From the NCBI GenBank assembly GCA_021307315.1, contig JAJSPD010000003.1, positions 496,001 to 560,000 of the forward strand: a DNA stretch of 64,000 bases, in the 5' to 3' direction. The notes under the pieces were generated by a model. It was not told the DNA's origin, searched no databases, and saw nothing but the letters and a program-made list of their open reading frames with translations. Within the stretch, counting starts at the first letter, position 1; every line of letters begins with the position of its first letter. A program made the position numbers and the translations under genes. Positions 12,112 through 24,155 of the stretch are shown in pieces. Origin of the DNA: Bisporella sp. PMI_857. Taxonomy: Eukaryota > Ascomycota > Leotiomycetes > Helotiales > Helotiaceae.

Positions 12112-12633
12112 TCATTTCTTAGTATTTCCAAAGAGACCTCCAAAGAAGCTGCCATTACTTCCAAATCCGCCGCCGCCTCCTCCACTCCCTTGCCTCCGCG
12201 CTTCAGTCCGGATCCATTCTTTAAGCCATTCTCTATCCTTCATGAGCTTTGGATCCGTAACTTTCGTAACAACCTGTGGTTCTCCTCTGTCAAAACTCAA
12301 TAACGTGGGCATGCTGCTAATCATATATGTCAAACCCAATCCGCTTTCCATGATGTCTGGAGAATCATATTCAATTTCGCAGAGTGAGACGCCCCCTTCT
12401 TCTTCGCCGACTCCTGAGGAGACAAGTTCGCTTAGTATGGGAGATACAACTTTGCAGGTTTTGCAGTAGGAAGCGGTCCAGAATGTCAATAAGGGTGTGC
12501 GCGAAGAGCTGGATAGCAAAAGATATGAGGAGAAGTCACCGGGGCGACGTACACTATATAAGCTTGTTAGGAATTGATGTAGAGCACGACGCAGTGGTGG
12601 AACCTCACGGAGTGTACATCCTGTTTTGGGCAT
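12112..12633 (-). CDS. Thioredoxin-like protein
   Basis: This single-exon gene of 173 residues has a thioredoxin fold, with the redox motif CKTC (Cys57 and Cys60) in LLTFWTASYCKTCKVVSP. The expected cis-Pro loop is ISSMPTLLSFDRGE. The N-terminus is basic and could be a mitochondrial presequence (LREVPPLRRALHQFL). The C-terminus carries a glycine run (QGSGGGGGGFGSNG). The family suggests a disulphide reductase or thioredoxin-domain adaptor, with substrate unknown. No upstream in-frame Met is available, so the start at 12633 is the only choice without an extra exon. Confidence 0.75.
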   Translation of the reverse strand: MPKTGCTLREVPPLRRALHQFLTSLYSVRRPGDFSSYLLLSSSSRTPLLTFWTASYCKTCKVVSPILSELVSSGVGEEEGGVSLCEIEYDSPDIMESGLGLTYMISSMPTLLSFDRGEPQVVTKVTDPKLMKDREWLKEWIRTEARRQGSGGGGGGFGSNGSFFGGLFGNTKK

Positions 12634-13336
12634 TATTTCGTTTGGTGGTAGAAAATTGCCGGGATAAAATAATTATGGGAAAATTTCGGGAAGAAATTGA
12701 AGCTCTAAGCAGCGTTTTGCTAGGTTTGGATAACATTTTGGTAGGTACATATATCTTATGTTTATGTTGAAAGGCAGCAAACCAGCAACTTCACGAGCTT
12801 GTTTGCCAAGAATACTTCTAACCTTTATGAACGTGCGTCATCTGCTTGGCAGATCTGTATCATATAGCATCTCTGGCTGATCTCCTAATTAGAGCAAACA
12901 TTGTACTGTAACAATAATAACCGAATCTCAATCACGCGAGCTGTTGCAGACATGGTACGAAACCTGCCACAAAATGATACCTTTGTTTGCAAGACCTGGT
13001 TGTTTGTACGCTTTCTAGACTTCCTTGGAAGATTGTCTGATCATTTTTCCTATTACAATGAATTAGTCTAAAACTCTTCTACCACTCGGCTTTGATTATA
13101 GTACGAGTCAGACTTTATGTCGTACCAACCCCATTTTCTATGGTTTCCTTGCGCAAGTCGCGGGAAACTTTGTTCTTTCCTTCTACAACCCGTGTTTGAT
13201 CCGACCAGACTAGATGACTAGGAGCAAGATTTCGCATCTCTTCTAAGTCAATCATATTCTTTTCTCCCTAGATCTTTCCACTACCTTCCAACTGCACCTA
13301 ATATTTAACTCTACTTTTACTCGCTCGTTGATAATC
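12634..13336. other. Divergent intergenic region
   Basis: These 703 bp lie between the thioredoxin-like gene and the MFS gene. The last ~150 bp before 13337 are pyrimidine-rich, as expected for a leader. No gene is supported. Confidence 0.6.
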
Positions 13337-16187
13337 ATGTTGCAGCCAGAGCCACAAGGACTCCACGTGGTCTGGTCAAACTACCTCGCAGAGAGTGCGG
13401 CAGGCAATGCGCTGCCAGATGAACGGACTACAGTGGAGTATTCTTCCTCTACCTCTTCACCAGAGCATTTGTCATGGTCGGGATCCAGATTGAGGTCATT
13501 CTTTCGAAGACGTTCTACCTTGATGCGAAGCAACAAAACTGGCCGTGAGGATGAAAACGGTCTCACGCGACCTGTGAAATGGAGTTTAGGAGTTCTGAAT
13601 GACCGAAAAACTCATGAAGTACCAGGTAGATAGTGCAAGCTCAAGGGTTAAGTAATGAAACTATAAGCTGAAGTATTTAAGGCTCTGTTCTGCTTTTGGC
13701 TGGTGGCCACAATGAACTACTTGGCGTGCGAACATCACTAGTTACGGGAACACATCCTTCCACGCCCAGACCTTCGAACGCAGGTATCAAGTCTCGCCGG
13801 GAGTCACACCGGTCACATAGGTCTCACAAGTCTGAAGCTTCTGAAAGGAAGAAACTGACCACGGACGGTCAGATCATTCTAGAACCTCAGCCAGATGATT
13901 CGCCAAATGATCCACTCAATTGGCCAAGTTGGGAAAGGGATATGGCATTGGTATCATTGGGACTATATTGTATGGTTGGCGGTGGGATGACCCCAATTCT
14001 CGCCGCAGGGTTCACTGATGTTGCTTTGACCTATAACGTCACCACATCCAGAGTTGCTCTAACGACTGGCCTCTACATGATGGGCATGGGTGTAGGCTCA
14101 GTATTTGCTTCCCCAACCGCCATTCTGTTCGGCAAACGACCTGTGTATCTTACTGGAGTTATCCTTCTCATTGCGAGCTCGATTTGGTGTGCCTCTTCGC
14201 CACATTACATATCTCTTCTTATGGTAAGACCTTAGCAAAATGAACGGCACCTATATTCTACAACGTTTTTAGAAAGGTATCTTGACTGAAGTCTCATAGG
14301 CGAGGATTATCCAAGGTATTTCAGTAAGTAAGTGTATAATAATCCGTGGGCCGCAGTCCACATAGTAAAATTCTGTAGTCTCTGTTCAAACAGTGTTCAT
14401 TGAACTCTCATTTACACACATATCATAGGTCCTGTTGAGTGTTTACCGTCAGCCACGATTGCCGATATATACTTTCTCCACGAGCGTGCTTTTCGGATAG
14501 GAATTTATACATTACTCCTTCTGGGTGGCAAGAATCTAGTCCCTCTTGTAAGTGCAGCAGTCATGGAATCATTGAGCTGGCGTTGGGTATTTTGGTAAAT
14601 CTCGAGCTCTTCCGTCGACAAACCATGATGTTGATCGTACCAGGATTGTCGCCATTACCGCGGGATTTTGTGCTATTCTTTTATTTCTCTTCGTCCCGGA
14701 GACCTTCTGGGATCGGACTCCTTCCCCTAGAGGTAAGTATACCTCAAAACATAGCTCATGGTCTGGATTTACCCTGTTTCGCAAGAGACTATCATCTCTC
14801 CCAAACAAAGACCTACCTAAGCAGATGGATGGTACTGAGCAGTCTAATGGGATATCGCCATATCAAACACCTGTGCGATCTCTTCATGTCGGATTTGCTC
14901 CAGGCACAATAGATGATGATCTAGAGAAAAGGGATGGAGAACCTGGACCTCTCAGTGTTCATGATCAGCCACCTTCTGATCTGCACAGCAAACAACCCCT
15001 AAAATTAAAGCCGTCTAGTAAGTTACATAGACGGCTTGGCACCTCTCAACAATTAACTTCTATTTTCACAGAACCTCCGGTACTCGAGCTCGGTGGTCTT
15101 ACACCTGTTCCTATTCCGCGCCTGCATGAAGCACAAGACCGTGTTGCTCCTCAAGGAGGTGCTCCCCCAACGCCTTGGCTACATAGCATCAACTCACCAT
15201 TCTATATTGAAGCAGAATATCGCAGAAGTTCGAATTATTTCAAGGATGTAGGGAGTCAGCGAGCGTCATTTTCTACGAATTGCGGAGATTCATGCCCTGT
15301 ACAAAAACCGCTTCCGTATGAAGATACTCCAGAACTTCAACGCTATACCTCGATACTTAAGGAGCGGCCAAAGTTGACTTTTGTTCAGCAACTGAAACCT
15401 TACAATGGACGTCTACAACCAGATAATTGGTTCCGAATAGCTGTTCGCCCACTCATCTTGTTCACCTATCCTGCAGTCCTCTGGTCAAGCATTGTTTATT
15501 CGTGTTCTGTAGGGTGGCTCATTGTTTTGTCCGAATCAGTCGCCATTGTTTATCGCTCACAGGCTACGTATAGCTTCTCAGCACTCTCAACTGGTTTGGT
15601 ATACATTTCACCTCTCATTGGTGGGATTCTAGGCACTGCTGTAGCAGGGAAGGTCAGTGATCTCATAGTCCAAGCTATGTCGAGACGAAATGGAGGCCTT
15701 TATGAACCTGAGTTCCGCTTGGTAATGGCATTACCCATCACTATGACGACGGCCGTCGGTCTTATGGGCTTTGGCTGGTCCGTACAAGTGCATGATGCCT
15801 GGGCCGTACCTACAGGTAGGAATTGATCAAACTCAACTTTACGTAACATTGTGGACTAATAATCATCGATGATGAATAGTCTTCTTTGGGATCATATCTT
15901 TCGGGTGTTCTCTAGGGTCAACCACGGCTATCACATTTTGTGTAGACAGCTACCGACAATATGCTGCCGAGACTCTTGTCACACTCAACTTTAGCAAGAA
16001 CATTTTTCATGGTCTGGTCTTTAGTTTATTCTTCCCAGCTTGGCTTGAAAGCGATGGCTCAAAATGGGTTTTCATATGGCTTGGTATAATTCAATTAGTG
16101 CTTATGACGCTTACGATACCCATGTATATACTTGGAAAAAGAGCAAGAATGTGGACCGCCAGGCGGAATTGGATGGAGAGGTTCTAG
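13337..16187 (+). CDS. MFS transporter, DHA1/Hol1-like, with a large cytoplasmic loop
   Basis: Seven exons: 13337-13625, 13682-14223, 14300-14327, 14429-14594, 14644-14732, 14811-15815 and 15880-16187, giving 808 residues. The PNDPLNWPSWERDMALVSLG entry to helix 1 and GISVSPVECLPSATIADIYF are typical of Hol1-like fungal drug/cation transporters. Helices 1-6 are followed by a ~230-residue hydrophilic loop, then helices 7-12 ending in VFIWLGIIQLVLMTLTIPMY. Exon 3 is only 28 nt. The acceptor before exon 6 (14811) was chosen by phase. A further in-frame intron at about 15017-15070 (GTAAGT...TTCACAG, 54 nt) is possible and would shorten the loop by 18 residues. Substrate is not predictable. Confidence 0.82.
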
Positions 16188-16560
16188 ATTATTCGTACTG
16201 CTTAGCCTCCATAAAGTATACATCCAATAAGCTAACCCCTCATATACAACTCAGGATCGTAAATGACGAGGCAAGTTAGCATGTATTGGTGATTTCTACA
16301 ACAGCCAAATCGTAATCAGGCCATTCCACAATCTTCTATTTAGAGCCTGAGCAATTCGTATGGTACTATGGTCGATCGAATACCAAGTCTACTTTCTCAA
16401 AAAGCTCGAATCTTGTTGGACTCCAAGGCAGATCTATAATTTATTCATTACAAGGATCTATGTATTCTACATTTCAAGTAATGCTATGCCTTATGCACAT
16501 GGTATCTCCACGAAGAAACGCCTTAGTACATGCCCGCTCGTCTTGCTGCCGGACCTTTAG
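16188..16560. other. Convergent 3' intergenic region
   Basis: These 373 bp lie between the 3' ends of the MFS and thioesterase genes. Nothing beyond the two 3' UTRs is apparent. Confidence 0.6.
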
Positions 16561-17788
16561 CTAGAGGCGACTCTTTGATACCTTTGAAGCACCTTCTTTT
16601 GTAAGTCTGTAGTATCCCTGCACTGTATCAGATAACTTGAGTGCTTAAAATGCTCACGGAGAAGAGAAGACATACCTCAGCAGTACATGACGCCACAAGC
16701 ACCCCATCCCTGGACCACAATTTTGAGTCCACCAATACTCTTCCGCCGCTTGATAAATGGAGTTAGTATCTTCGACAATGAGGGCGGAGAAGATTAGGCG
16801 AGAGTTTGGGTTGATGCAAGTACTCAGGGTATAGCTTACTATGCAGCCGATGTTCTTGCCTCCATCAAAATCCAATCATCCGCCCTGAATTTTGCGAGAT
16901 CATGAAAGTAAATTGTATGATTGAGCGAGACCATTGCTGCAAGATCTGACTTCGGTCCTTGTATCCAGGGTCTCGCCGCATTAACTGTGGATCTAAAATC
17001 CCAAGGGGTATAGCTCTCTGTAATCTGGGCTTCGCCGAGCCCGATTTGGAGATTATGAAGTCGAGCACCAGCATCCAGGAAGAAGATGTCAGAGGCGGCT
17101 GCGAGGCCGCAATGGTGATTTACAGCTCCGGCTGGGTCGGATATCCCACTGACTTTAATGTATGCATACGATTTATGCTCCTCGAAGTTCGTCGCCTCTG
17201 GTTCTAAATTGTAGAGTTAATGTACAACGTACGTGGGGATTGTGACCAAGGACAGGAGAGGCGCACTTATTTTTCTTGCCATATGCTGCGCAGACAGGAT
17301 CCCCATACTGAGAAATTTCATATCATTAATCTCATCGTCTGGCTCCTCAATCTTAGGAATTACGTTCTGATACTTCAGGGATAAGCCGTCCAATAGCGGT
17401 TTACGAATGAAGCTCATCGTCATCATGCAAATCGGTTTTTGTTCTTGCGAAACGTGGACGATCCGGCCGGCATTATTCTTGCCGTCGGTGGTGCGTACAA
17501 CCTCAAAAGCCAAGGAGAGCTTGCCGTTGCCGGCGTGGAAAAATTGCGTGGAGATATGATGGATTTGGAAGTCACTAGGTATGGTGCTGTATGCTGCCTT
17601 CATTGATTGCGCCAGAAGCATGCTACCCATGACAGGACGGTTTCCAGGTGCCCAATGAGGTGGGTTTTTGACATATTTTTCAATTTGCTTTCCATATCAG
17701 CTTTGCTTCTTAGAGATATCAGATATCCTACATTAGGGACTTTTTCTAATCGCAGCTGTTGCTCGAATGGACTCCGAGAATTTGACAT
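16561..17788 (-). CDS. Peroxisomal acyl-CoA thioesterase, TesB/ACOT8 type
   Basis: Five exons (17788-17732, 17687-17267, 17203-16840, 16748-16676, 16617-16561) encode 323 residues, the usual length of type-II (double hot-dog) thioesterases. The first hot dog holds HWAPGNRPVMGSMLLAQSMK and FQIHHISTQFFHAGNGKLSL. The second holds CGLAAASDIFFLDAG, VSLNHTIYFHDLAKFRADDW (family-type active-site region) and LWSRDGVLVASCTAEG. The frame ends ...SKVSKSRL, so the protein finishes with SRL, a PTS1-like tripeptide that predicts import into peroxisomes. There it would hydrolyse acyl-CoAs from beta-oxidation. Introns are 44, 63, 91 and 58 nt. The 44-nt first intron is inferred from the frame change and a CTGAT branch-like site. 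Confidence 0.85.
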
Positions 17789-18357
17789 CTTTGGCTGATT
17801 TTACAGGATTATACCGTTTAAAAGAAGCAGTCGACAAAAAGATATGATATGAGAAGATCACGCTTTATCTCTGGGTTGCGAATAATGAATAAATAAATAA
17901 TAGCTCCAACTACCTTAAAATCTCTCGTAGTGGCAGCACAGCTGATCTCGATCAGGTACTTCGTATATATGGTGTATGATTTTTTCCTTTGAATAAGCTA
18001 CAGTAACTAACACCAGCTTAGTGGGGCGGCTATTATGTCAGGATCACAAGTAAGCACTAACTCGGTTTTCGTAAACTCGGAGCAGGGATGAATGAGATTT
18101 GGACGTGCATTGTTGAGGTTGGCAGTCAGAAACTTGGGTTATTGGTCTGTGGGGTATTACCCATCCGACGCAAGCATCGGCTATTCTGAGAAGTGTATTC
18201 ACAGCCCAACCAAAATGCCCCCCGAGTCACCAGAACATTGATACTCTTTTTATTACCCTTGAGTTGGGTATCACCCAATAGGTCGAGACTGAATTCAAGC
18301 AAATATTGACTTATGCATTCGCTCCAAGATAAATATTTTACGTGCTATTTCTCCTAT
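17789..18357. other. AT-rich intergenic region
   Basis: This 569-bp stretch lies between the thioesterase start and the nitronate monooxygenase end, both on the minus strand. It should contain the thioesterase promoter. No gene-like feature is seen. Confidence 0.6.
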
Positions 18358-19670
18358 TTAAACTAGAGCATTTTGTAGAAGCTTTCGAGCTTGATCTTGA
18401 GAGGTCTTTACAACCTCGCTGATTGGAAGTACAGATGTTATAAGACCGACTCCAGATCCCCTGAGTCCATGTTAGATTTTATCTGAATGAGGAATTCAAA
18501 TACGTACGCCCAGACTATCTCCCTCGAATGGTCGCCTGAAGCTAGTGCCATTTGGTATTTGTCTATGTTCTCTTTCTCCGAAAGTCCTAACCTATAGTCT
18601 TTGTAGGTTTCACTGATGATTGCTCTGCCATCATAGACTTCTGGCCAAATGGCTGTGCCTCTTACGTCATCAAAAACGGTTGACCTTAATGATATTAGAT
18701 CTTTGCATCATCATTTAGGAGACGACATACTTGACAGTAGATTGGCCACCGTCCCTGACTCTCACCAGGACATCTTTGGTGTGAGCGGATGCAGGCGCTT
18801 CTTCGGTAGCCACAATCTAGCACCGTCAACATCGGAAAGCGTGTGGAGAGAGAATTACATACTCTTGTACCCATAACAACACCATGTGCTCCTATATTAC
18901 AAGTCAGCAAAAGGAGAAAAAAGTTGGCTTCTTTTTGGAAGAGCTTACCAAGAACCAATGCTGCGGCGATACCTCTACCATCCATCACTCCACCAGCAGC
19001 AAGGACTTGTACCTCTGAGTCTCCAAACTCGTCAGCAAGCATGTCAACAACCTCGGGAAGCAAGGTGATTAGGCTCGCCCCCTGTGCCCACTGATGTCCT
19101 CCAGCATCAATAGATTGGATAACGAGCACGTCACACCCATCTTGTATTGCCTCTCTTGCAGCCTGTACAGTTCCAACTTGTATGAAGACTTTTAGTCCCC
19201 ATTCTTGTCCCGCGCTCTTCAATTGCGGGATGATCTGTGCATGGCAGTCCCTGTGTGGAGGTGCAAACAGCCATACTGCAGCCGGTCTGTGTTCTCTTAC
19301 CAAGGGTACTACCCCATCAAGGATGTTTAATTTCTCTGGAACAGCAGTGATAAGACCTATGCCAATAGGTAACGTGCTCTTGGGGTCTGAAAGATTCAGC
19401 AGGTCCCTAGCCAAGCTAAGCTCAGCGGAAAGACGCGTGGAATGAGCGGAACCAGCGCTGAAGTCAACTCCACCCCCGATATACCCTAAGTGTCGCGTTA
19501 GGAGATATTCTAAGCCAATGTGGACAAAAGGAGTTTCTAAGCATACCGAATCCCCCTGCTTTAGTTACAGCTACCGCAACTTTGGCATCAGTATGCCCAA
19601 GCATAGGAGCATTGCACAAAAACGGCGCAGTGGTTCCTGGAAACCAAGTATTCAAGGTGCTGGAGGTCAT
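18358..19670 (-). CDS. Nitronate monooxygenase (2-nitropropane dioxygenase family)
   Basis: Six exons (19670-19547, 19485-18949, 18891-18863, 18816-18731, 18660-18508, 18460-18358) give 343 residues. This FMN TIM-barrel enzyme oxidises alkyl nitronates such as propionate-3-nitronate. Family blocks in order are APMLGHTDAKVAVAVTKAGG, GYIGGGVDF, QSIDAGGHQWAQGAS with the conserved His, and the phosphate-binding AAGGVMDGRGIAAALVLGAH followed by GVVMGTRIVATEEAPASA. The tail is GSGVGLITSVLPISEVV. Exon 3 is only 29 nt. The gene lies tail-to-head behind the DUF1996 gene and ahead of the thioesterase gene, all on one strand, but the gaps of 570-880 bp argue against tight co-regulation. Confidence 0.88.
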
Positions 19671-20553
19671 GATTCAAGGATTGTCTATGGCTACTTTGTG
19701 AGAAAACTTTGCGTTCCTGTGACAAGTTCTCCTAGCCGAACCTAGCCATCGGATATATTAATATGGCAATGTTAGGAACTTTTCGCAGGCTTACATCAGC
19801 AAATCTTAACTGCTGAAAGGCGAGTGTTCAAGACACATAAAAGGTACGAAATACTCTCTGGCTATGACGATCAATCATGAGCCTTATTTATTTCCGCGGT
19901 ACGTCCATTGGCTACTAAAAACTGCAGTATTGAGCGTCGGCCGCACATGTTGGCGAAGTTAGGCTGGGTACTTCGATAAGTCATCGCACCGGCTCAATCA
20001 ATAGCATTCCGTTACCGCTTGTTATACAGATAGTCAGAGGAACCCCAATGAAAAGAACAATGAAAATAATGAGTGATTTGGGTTGACTTTTAGCAATCTT
20101 GGGAGACCATAAATTTGTCGACCCCAGGTCGAAAATCCTGCCTCAGGCAGGGAGTAATCGTGGCTAAACCCACATCATTTTCTTCTTTTTCAGCCTCTGA
20201 TTCCTCAAACAGATAATACTACAAGTGACGGGCCATTGAAGAAAGGGGGTTCTGTTGGTGAGAAACTTCAGCACTGCGATGTCATAATCTCTACGTTCCG
20301 TGAATCAAATAACATTCGAAAACAGAACATAGTCATAGATGAGATACTTTGCAAATGAAATACTGGAGCTCAGTTAGTCAAAACTGAATATGCTCGACTG
20401 TTTGCTAGACCAACGACTGAACTATTCTCAAGCAGACAACAATCTGTCCAGAGCACCTCCTTCTGGTTTAGACCGTGCTTTAACAGAAAAATAAGGTAGA
20501 GTCCAGCATCTATCGAGGCTTTTGCCGGCCCTTCCTTGACAACCACCTCTCAG
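19671..20553. other. Intergenic region
   Basis: These 883 bp upstream of the nitronate monooxygenase gene hold no supported ORF or RNA gene. Confidence 0.6.
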
Positions 20554-21981
20554 CTACATGGCCGCACCTGGTAATTTGGGTAGCCCTGAGAAAACGGTTA
20601 CTTTCATGAATTCGGTTATCTCAAACGAGAGGGGAGAATAACTTACATCCATCCACAGGCTCTTTGACCGTATCCGGCACGGAACATTTATTAGCTACGG
20701 TGAAAGCCTGTGTCTTCAGTGCGCTGCATGTTGCGCCGAAGCAGCTCGCTTCCATCGCTTTCTGGAGAACGTCGCCCTGCCAGCCAAAAACGTAATCGCC
20801 ATGCTGCCCATAGCCAGTCCTGTTGATACGCATTGAGTCAGTAAAGCACCTTTGAGAGGTAAATGGCTAAGGATATGACACGCACGTATCTCCCATGCTA
20901 AGAACAAACGGTTGGGATCCGTCAGCAGGCCAGATAGATTTGTCATTGAAAGAACTGGTATCCCAAATAACCTCGAACATCAGTTGCGGGAGCTTTACTG
21001 GATGGGTGGAAGGACAGGGGCCGCTGGTCTCGAATGTTCCTGACGAAGGATACGAAACGTGACTGGAATGAGATGGACTATCTAAATTTACACCATCCCA
21101 ACACCTAAACTCATTATTATCAGAATCTCGCTCCGTTATATTATGCAGAGGCCAAGAGGGCTTACGTGGGAAATCTAACAGTGGTCCGGATACCTCCCGG
21201 ACATGCCTTCATGGGTAAGGCGACGCTGTCTACGGTATTGTCTGAGCAGGGAGCTTGGTTATCACCACCAAAGTTTTTGGCATTGTAGCAGCGGAAGCAG
21301 ATGGCATTCCACTTCGTGATACCACCCGGAGCTCTTTGGTTCACGTCCCCAGCTAGCATGCGGAAACCCTCGAAACTTTTGTCAGCAGTATGCAGCAACA
21401 TTCTGGCTCTCTTACTGGCTTGAAAGCGGTGACTTTTGCACCGTCGTATGGCGATGTATAGTAGATGGTCATGCCACCAACTGATCCATCAAGATACCGG
21501 TTTGGAATCTGTGGAACGCGTTTATAGGTTCCATTACGTGCTTTGAAATAGAGGTTTGCAGTCCAGTAGTTGGAAAGATCCTCACTGAAGGAGCAAGTGG
21601 TGCAGTTGGCGATTTTGGAAACGTCGGCACTGGGGATGGAAGGAGCAAAAGCGTTCTGTGGCATCAGTTAGAGGACGAGAAAGGATATAACACAACATAC
21701 TCCTCCAACAATCTGATATCAGGTCAGCATGTCCCCGGGGTTATGGTGTGACATTAGGAGATAGGCCTCTACCTGATGAAGATGTGGTGATGGAGTGGAG
21801 CCTGGATTGACAAGTCTGGAGGTGTTTATGTCACTGTCTATACTCAACATCGCTAAAAATGGCAAACAACTCACGGGTCAACTCGCTCAATTACAACTTG
21901 TGAGCATCCAAAGCGCAGCACAGATGCTGCAGAAGTAACTTGTGCAAACAACGCAGTAGTAATAAATCTTCTCAAGTACAT
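20554..21981 (-). CDS. Secreted DUF1996 protein
   Basis: Eight exons: 21981-21875, 21815-21773, 21712-21701, 21655-21416, 21368-21166, 21104-20886, 20819-20647 and 20585-20554, encoding 342 residues. A signal peptide is likely (MYLRRFITTALFAQVTSA). The DUF1996 core begins VLRFGCSQVVIERVDPLVNP and PHLHQIVGGNAF. It continues through ANCTTCSFSEDLSNYWTANL, CWDGVNLDSPSHSSHVSYPS and GQHGDYVFGWQGDVLQKAM. The tail WLPKLPGAAM is typical. Exon 3 is a 12-nt microexon coding IVGG, a core piece of the family motif, so it is unlikely to be dispensable. DUF1996 proteins are secreted fungal proteins with no settled activity. Numerous Cys suggest disulphides. Confidence 0.88.
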
Positions 21982-24155
21982 TGTAAATGATACCTTTCTC
22001 AGTGTAAAAAGTGTATATAACATTAAAAAAGCAAGGAGAAAGACAGCATGATCACTTGATGACCTCATATACGATTTATTTCTGCCAAAGCCTTTCCCGA
22101 GACAAACAGCCGATGCGCCAACTGCCGGGACGCCACGACGTGAATGGATGCTGGAATATTAGCCGTATGAAATGTATATTAATTCTTTTCTAATCCCATA
22201 TCGAGGGTCTGCGCCTTTTCAGACGTAGTGGTAGATAACATTAGGACGGGTCTAATCAAGTAATATGATTGCTGTTCTATATGCATTCGGCCTGGTGGAA
22301 GGATTCAGGGGTTTAACCGAGAAGCTTCTCTTCGCCGTAATATCAACAACCAAACCAAGTATTTGGAATGACAGTCAGAAACGACAGTCAAGTGCGCTAA
22401 AAAAAAAATCTTGTTCCGAGAGACTCTCGTATTCTAGATATTAGCATCTAGGTGACCCTAAAGCTCTTGCTTGTGATACCAATTAAATGGCTCGTTTGAG
22501 CATCTCGATCATGACCTTCTCAGCCTAGATATAACGCCACACTTTATAGAGCGATGACTAGGCGGCTTATGTAAGAAACTGTGTTGTTGCCGTGCGGCCA
22601 ATTTGATGAGGGAAAGAAAAAAAATTCAAGAATGCGGCTACAGGTCAGCCAGAGAACTGAGTATTTCTTTTAGGAACGATTTTCGCAATTTCAATTGGAC
22701 TCTTCATAGGATTAATTAGCCTTATATTGTAGTCAGTATACGCATTTTTTCAGGATGATGCTTAGCTTATGTCATTTCGCAGAAAAATCCTTTGATGATT
22801 TGTAGTTTTATGACTTCAAGTATTCCTCTCTCAACGCTACTTTGAACGGTCTACGGTGGCTCTCTAACCACTAAGTGACGTCTCGAAAGTAGGAAATCGT
22901 TGTTAATATGTTTTGCGGCAACTTAAGTGGCACCGTGCAGAAAAAAAAACGGGATGTGATGGCCATATATCGTAGAATCTATGGGCTTGCTAACGCCTCA
23001 TTTTCTTCCAGCCTAAGACCAGTTCAAAGAGAGCTCTGAACACAGTGTAGTTTATGATTAGCAAGTTGTCATGCCAACCATAACTGGAACTCGAATCATA
23101 ATCAAGACCTGAGCCTGTGAATGTAATAGCAGCCTGATTTCTGGCTAGCCATCATATCGGAAGTTAGTACGGAAATAAAGATTAAATTGTATGATTAAAT
23201 CTCTAGGCATCAAGACAATCTATAGGTGAAGGATTATTCATCCAAGATTTGTGCTCAAGTGGTGGAAAGATTGCTGGCTATCGTAGTGAGAGTAAGGACT
23301 CTTCACAAGCAGTCTTACGCTTTGGTACGATTCCCAGATGAATTTTAGCTGGAATATTTGCTGGTAAAATATATATTAGTATTAGAGTTCGGTGTGGGAT
23401 CTTTTTTTTTTTTGGCAGTTTCTAGAACAGAAGCGGAAGAACTCTGTGAGGCACATACTTAAGTTCTGATATAATGGCACCAGTCTCTAATCCAACAGGT
23501 CTCAAGCATATGTTGATAGTTAGATGGATACCATGCGATATTGGAAATTCGCAATCTACCTTTTCGCAGTAGAGGCACCATTGCAGCTGGGACAAGCCTT
23601 ACCTACTCCGACGCAGAGAGCAGATTGCTGAGAGTTTGCTATTTCTATGTTTGTACAAAGTTATACGCCTATATGATGTCTCTCGTATCATAGAGTATTG
23701 GATGACTAGCTTCAGAAAGTGAATATTTACCTTTTGAATCACAATGCATGAAACGGTGGCATGGAGGGCATGCTTTGTAATATGGCTGAAGAGGCAGCTG
23801 GATTGAAGTAGAGAAGAAAGCTAGCTGCCATGCGCAGAATGGAGGCTTCATTTTGGCTAGAGAAGGAATGTATGTTCTGTATATATCAACTGAGAAATCT
23901 CAAGCAACGAAAATTCAGGGGCCATCGATATCAACAACAAAAAAACCCCAAGGCTTGACTTATTAGATATTTTAATATAAATATTAGCATCCCCACATAG
24001 CATGCCTGGCGCCTGGTGGCCTGTACGATCGCGGGTGATCCCCTGCTGATCCCCCTGTAGCTTGTCGATCCTCAAATGCCACCAAATTTCTGTAGAACTA
24101 CTGTAGAAATACTAGCCCCGCATCACTGAGTCTCGTCCATACAACTATCTCTTCC
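21982..24155. other. Long gene-poor AT-rich region
   Basis: In this 2.2-kb stretch no coding region is supported. It carries short homopolymer runs, including 12 T at 23402-23413. A sequence near 23236-23350 has box-A-like and box-B-like elements (GGTACGATTCC) but does not fold into a convincing tRNA. It could be a decayed repeat. Confidence 0.5.

Noticed and set aside
16561..21981. Secondary-metabolite gene cluster (thioesterase, nitronate monooxygenase and DUF1996 near an MFS transporter)
   Set aside because: No PKS, NRPS, terpene synthase or other backbone gene is in the window, and the thioesterase is a standalone peroxisomal acyl-CoA type.
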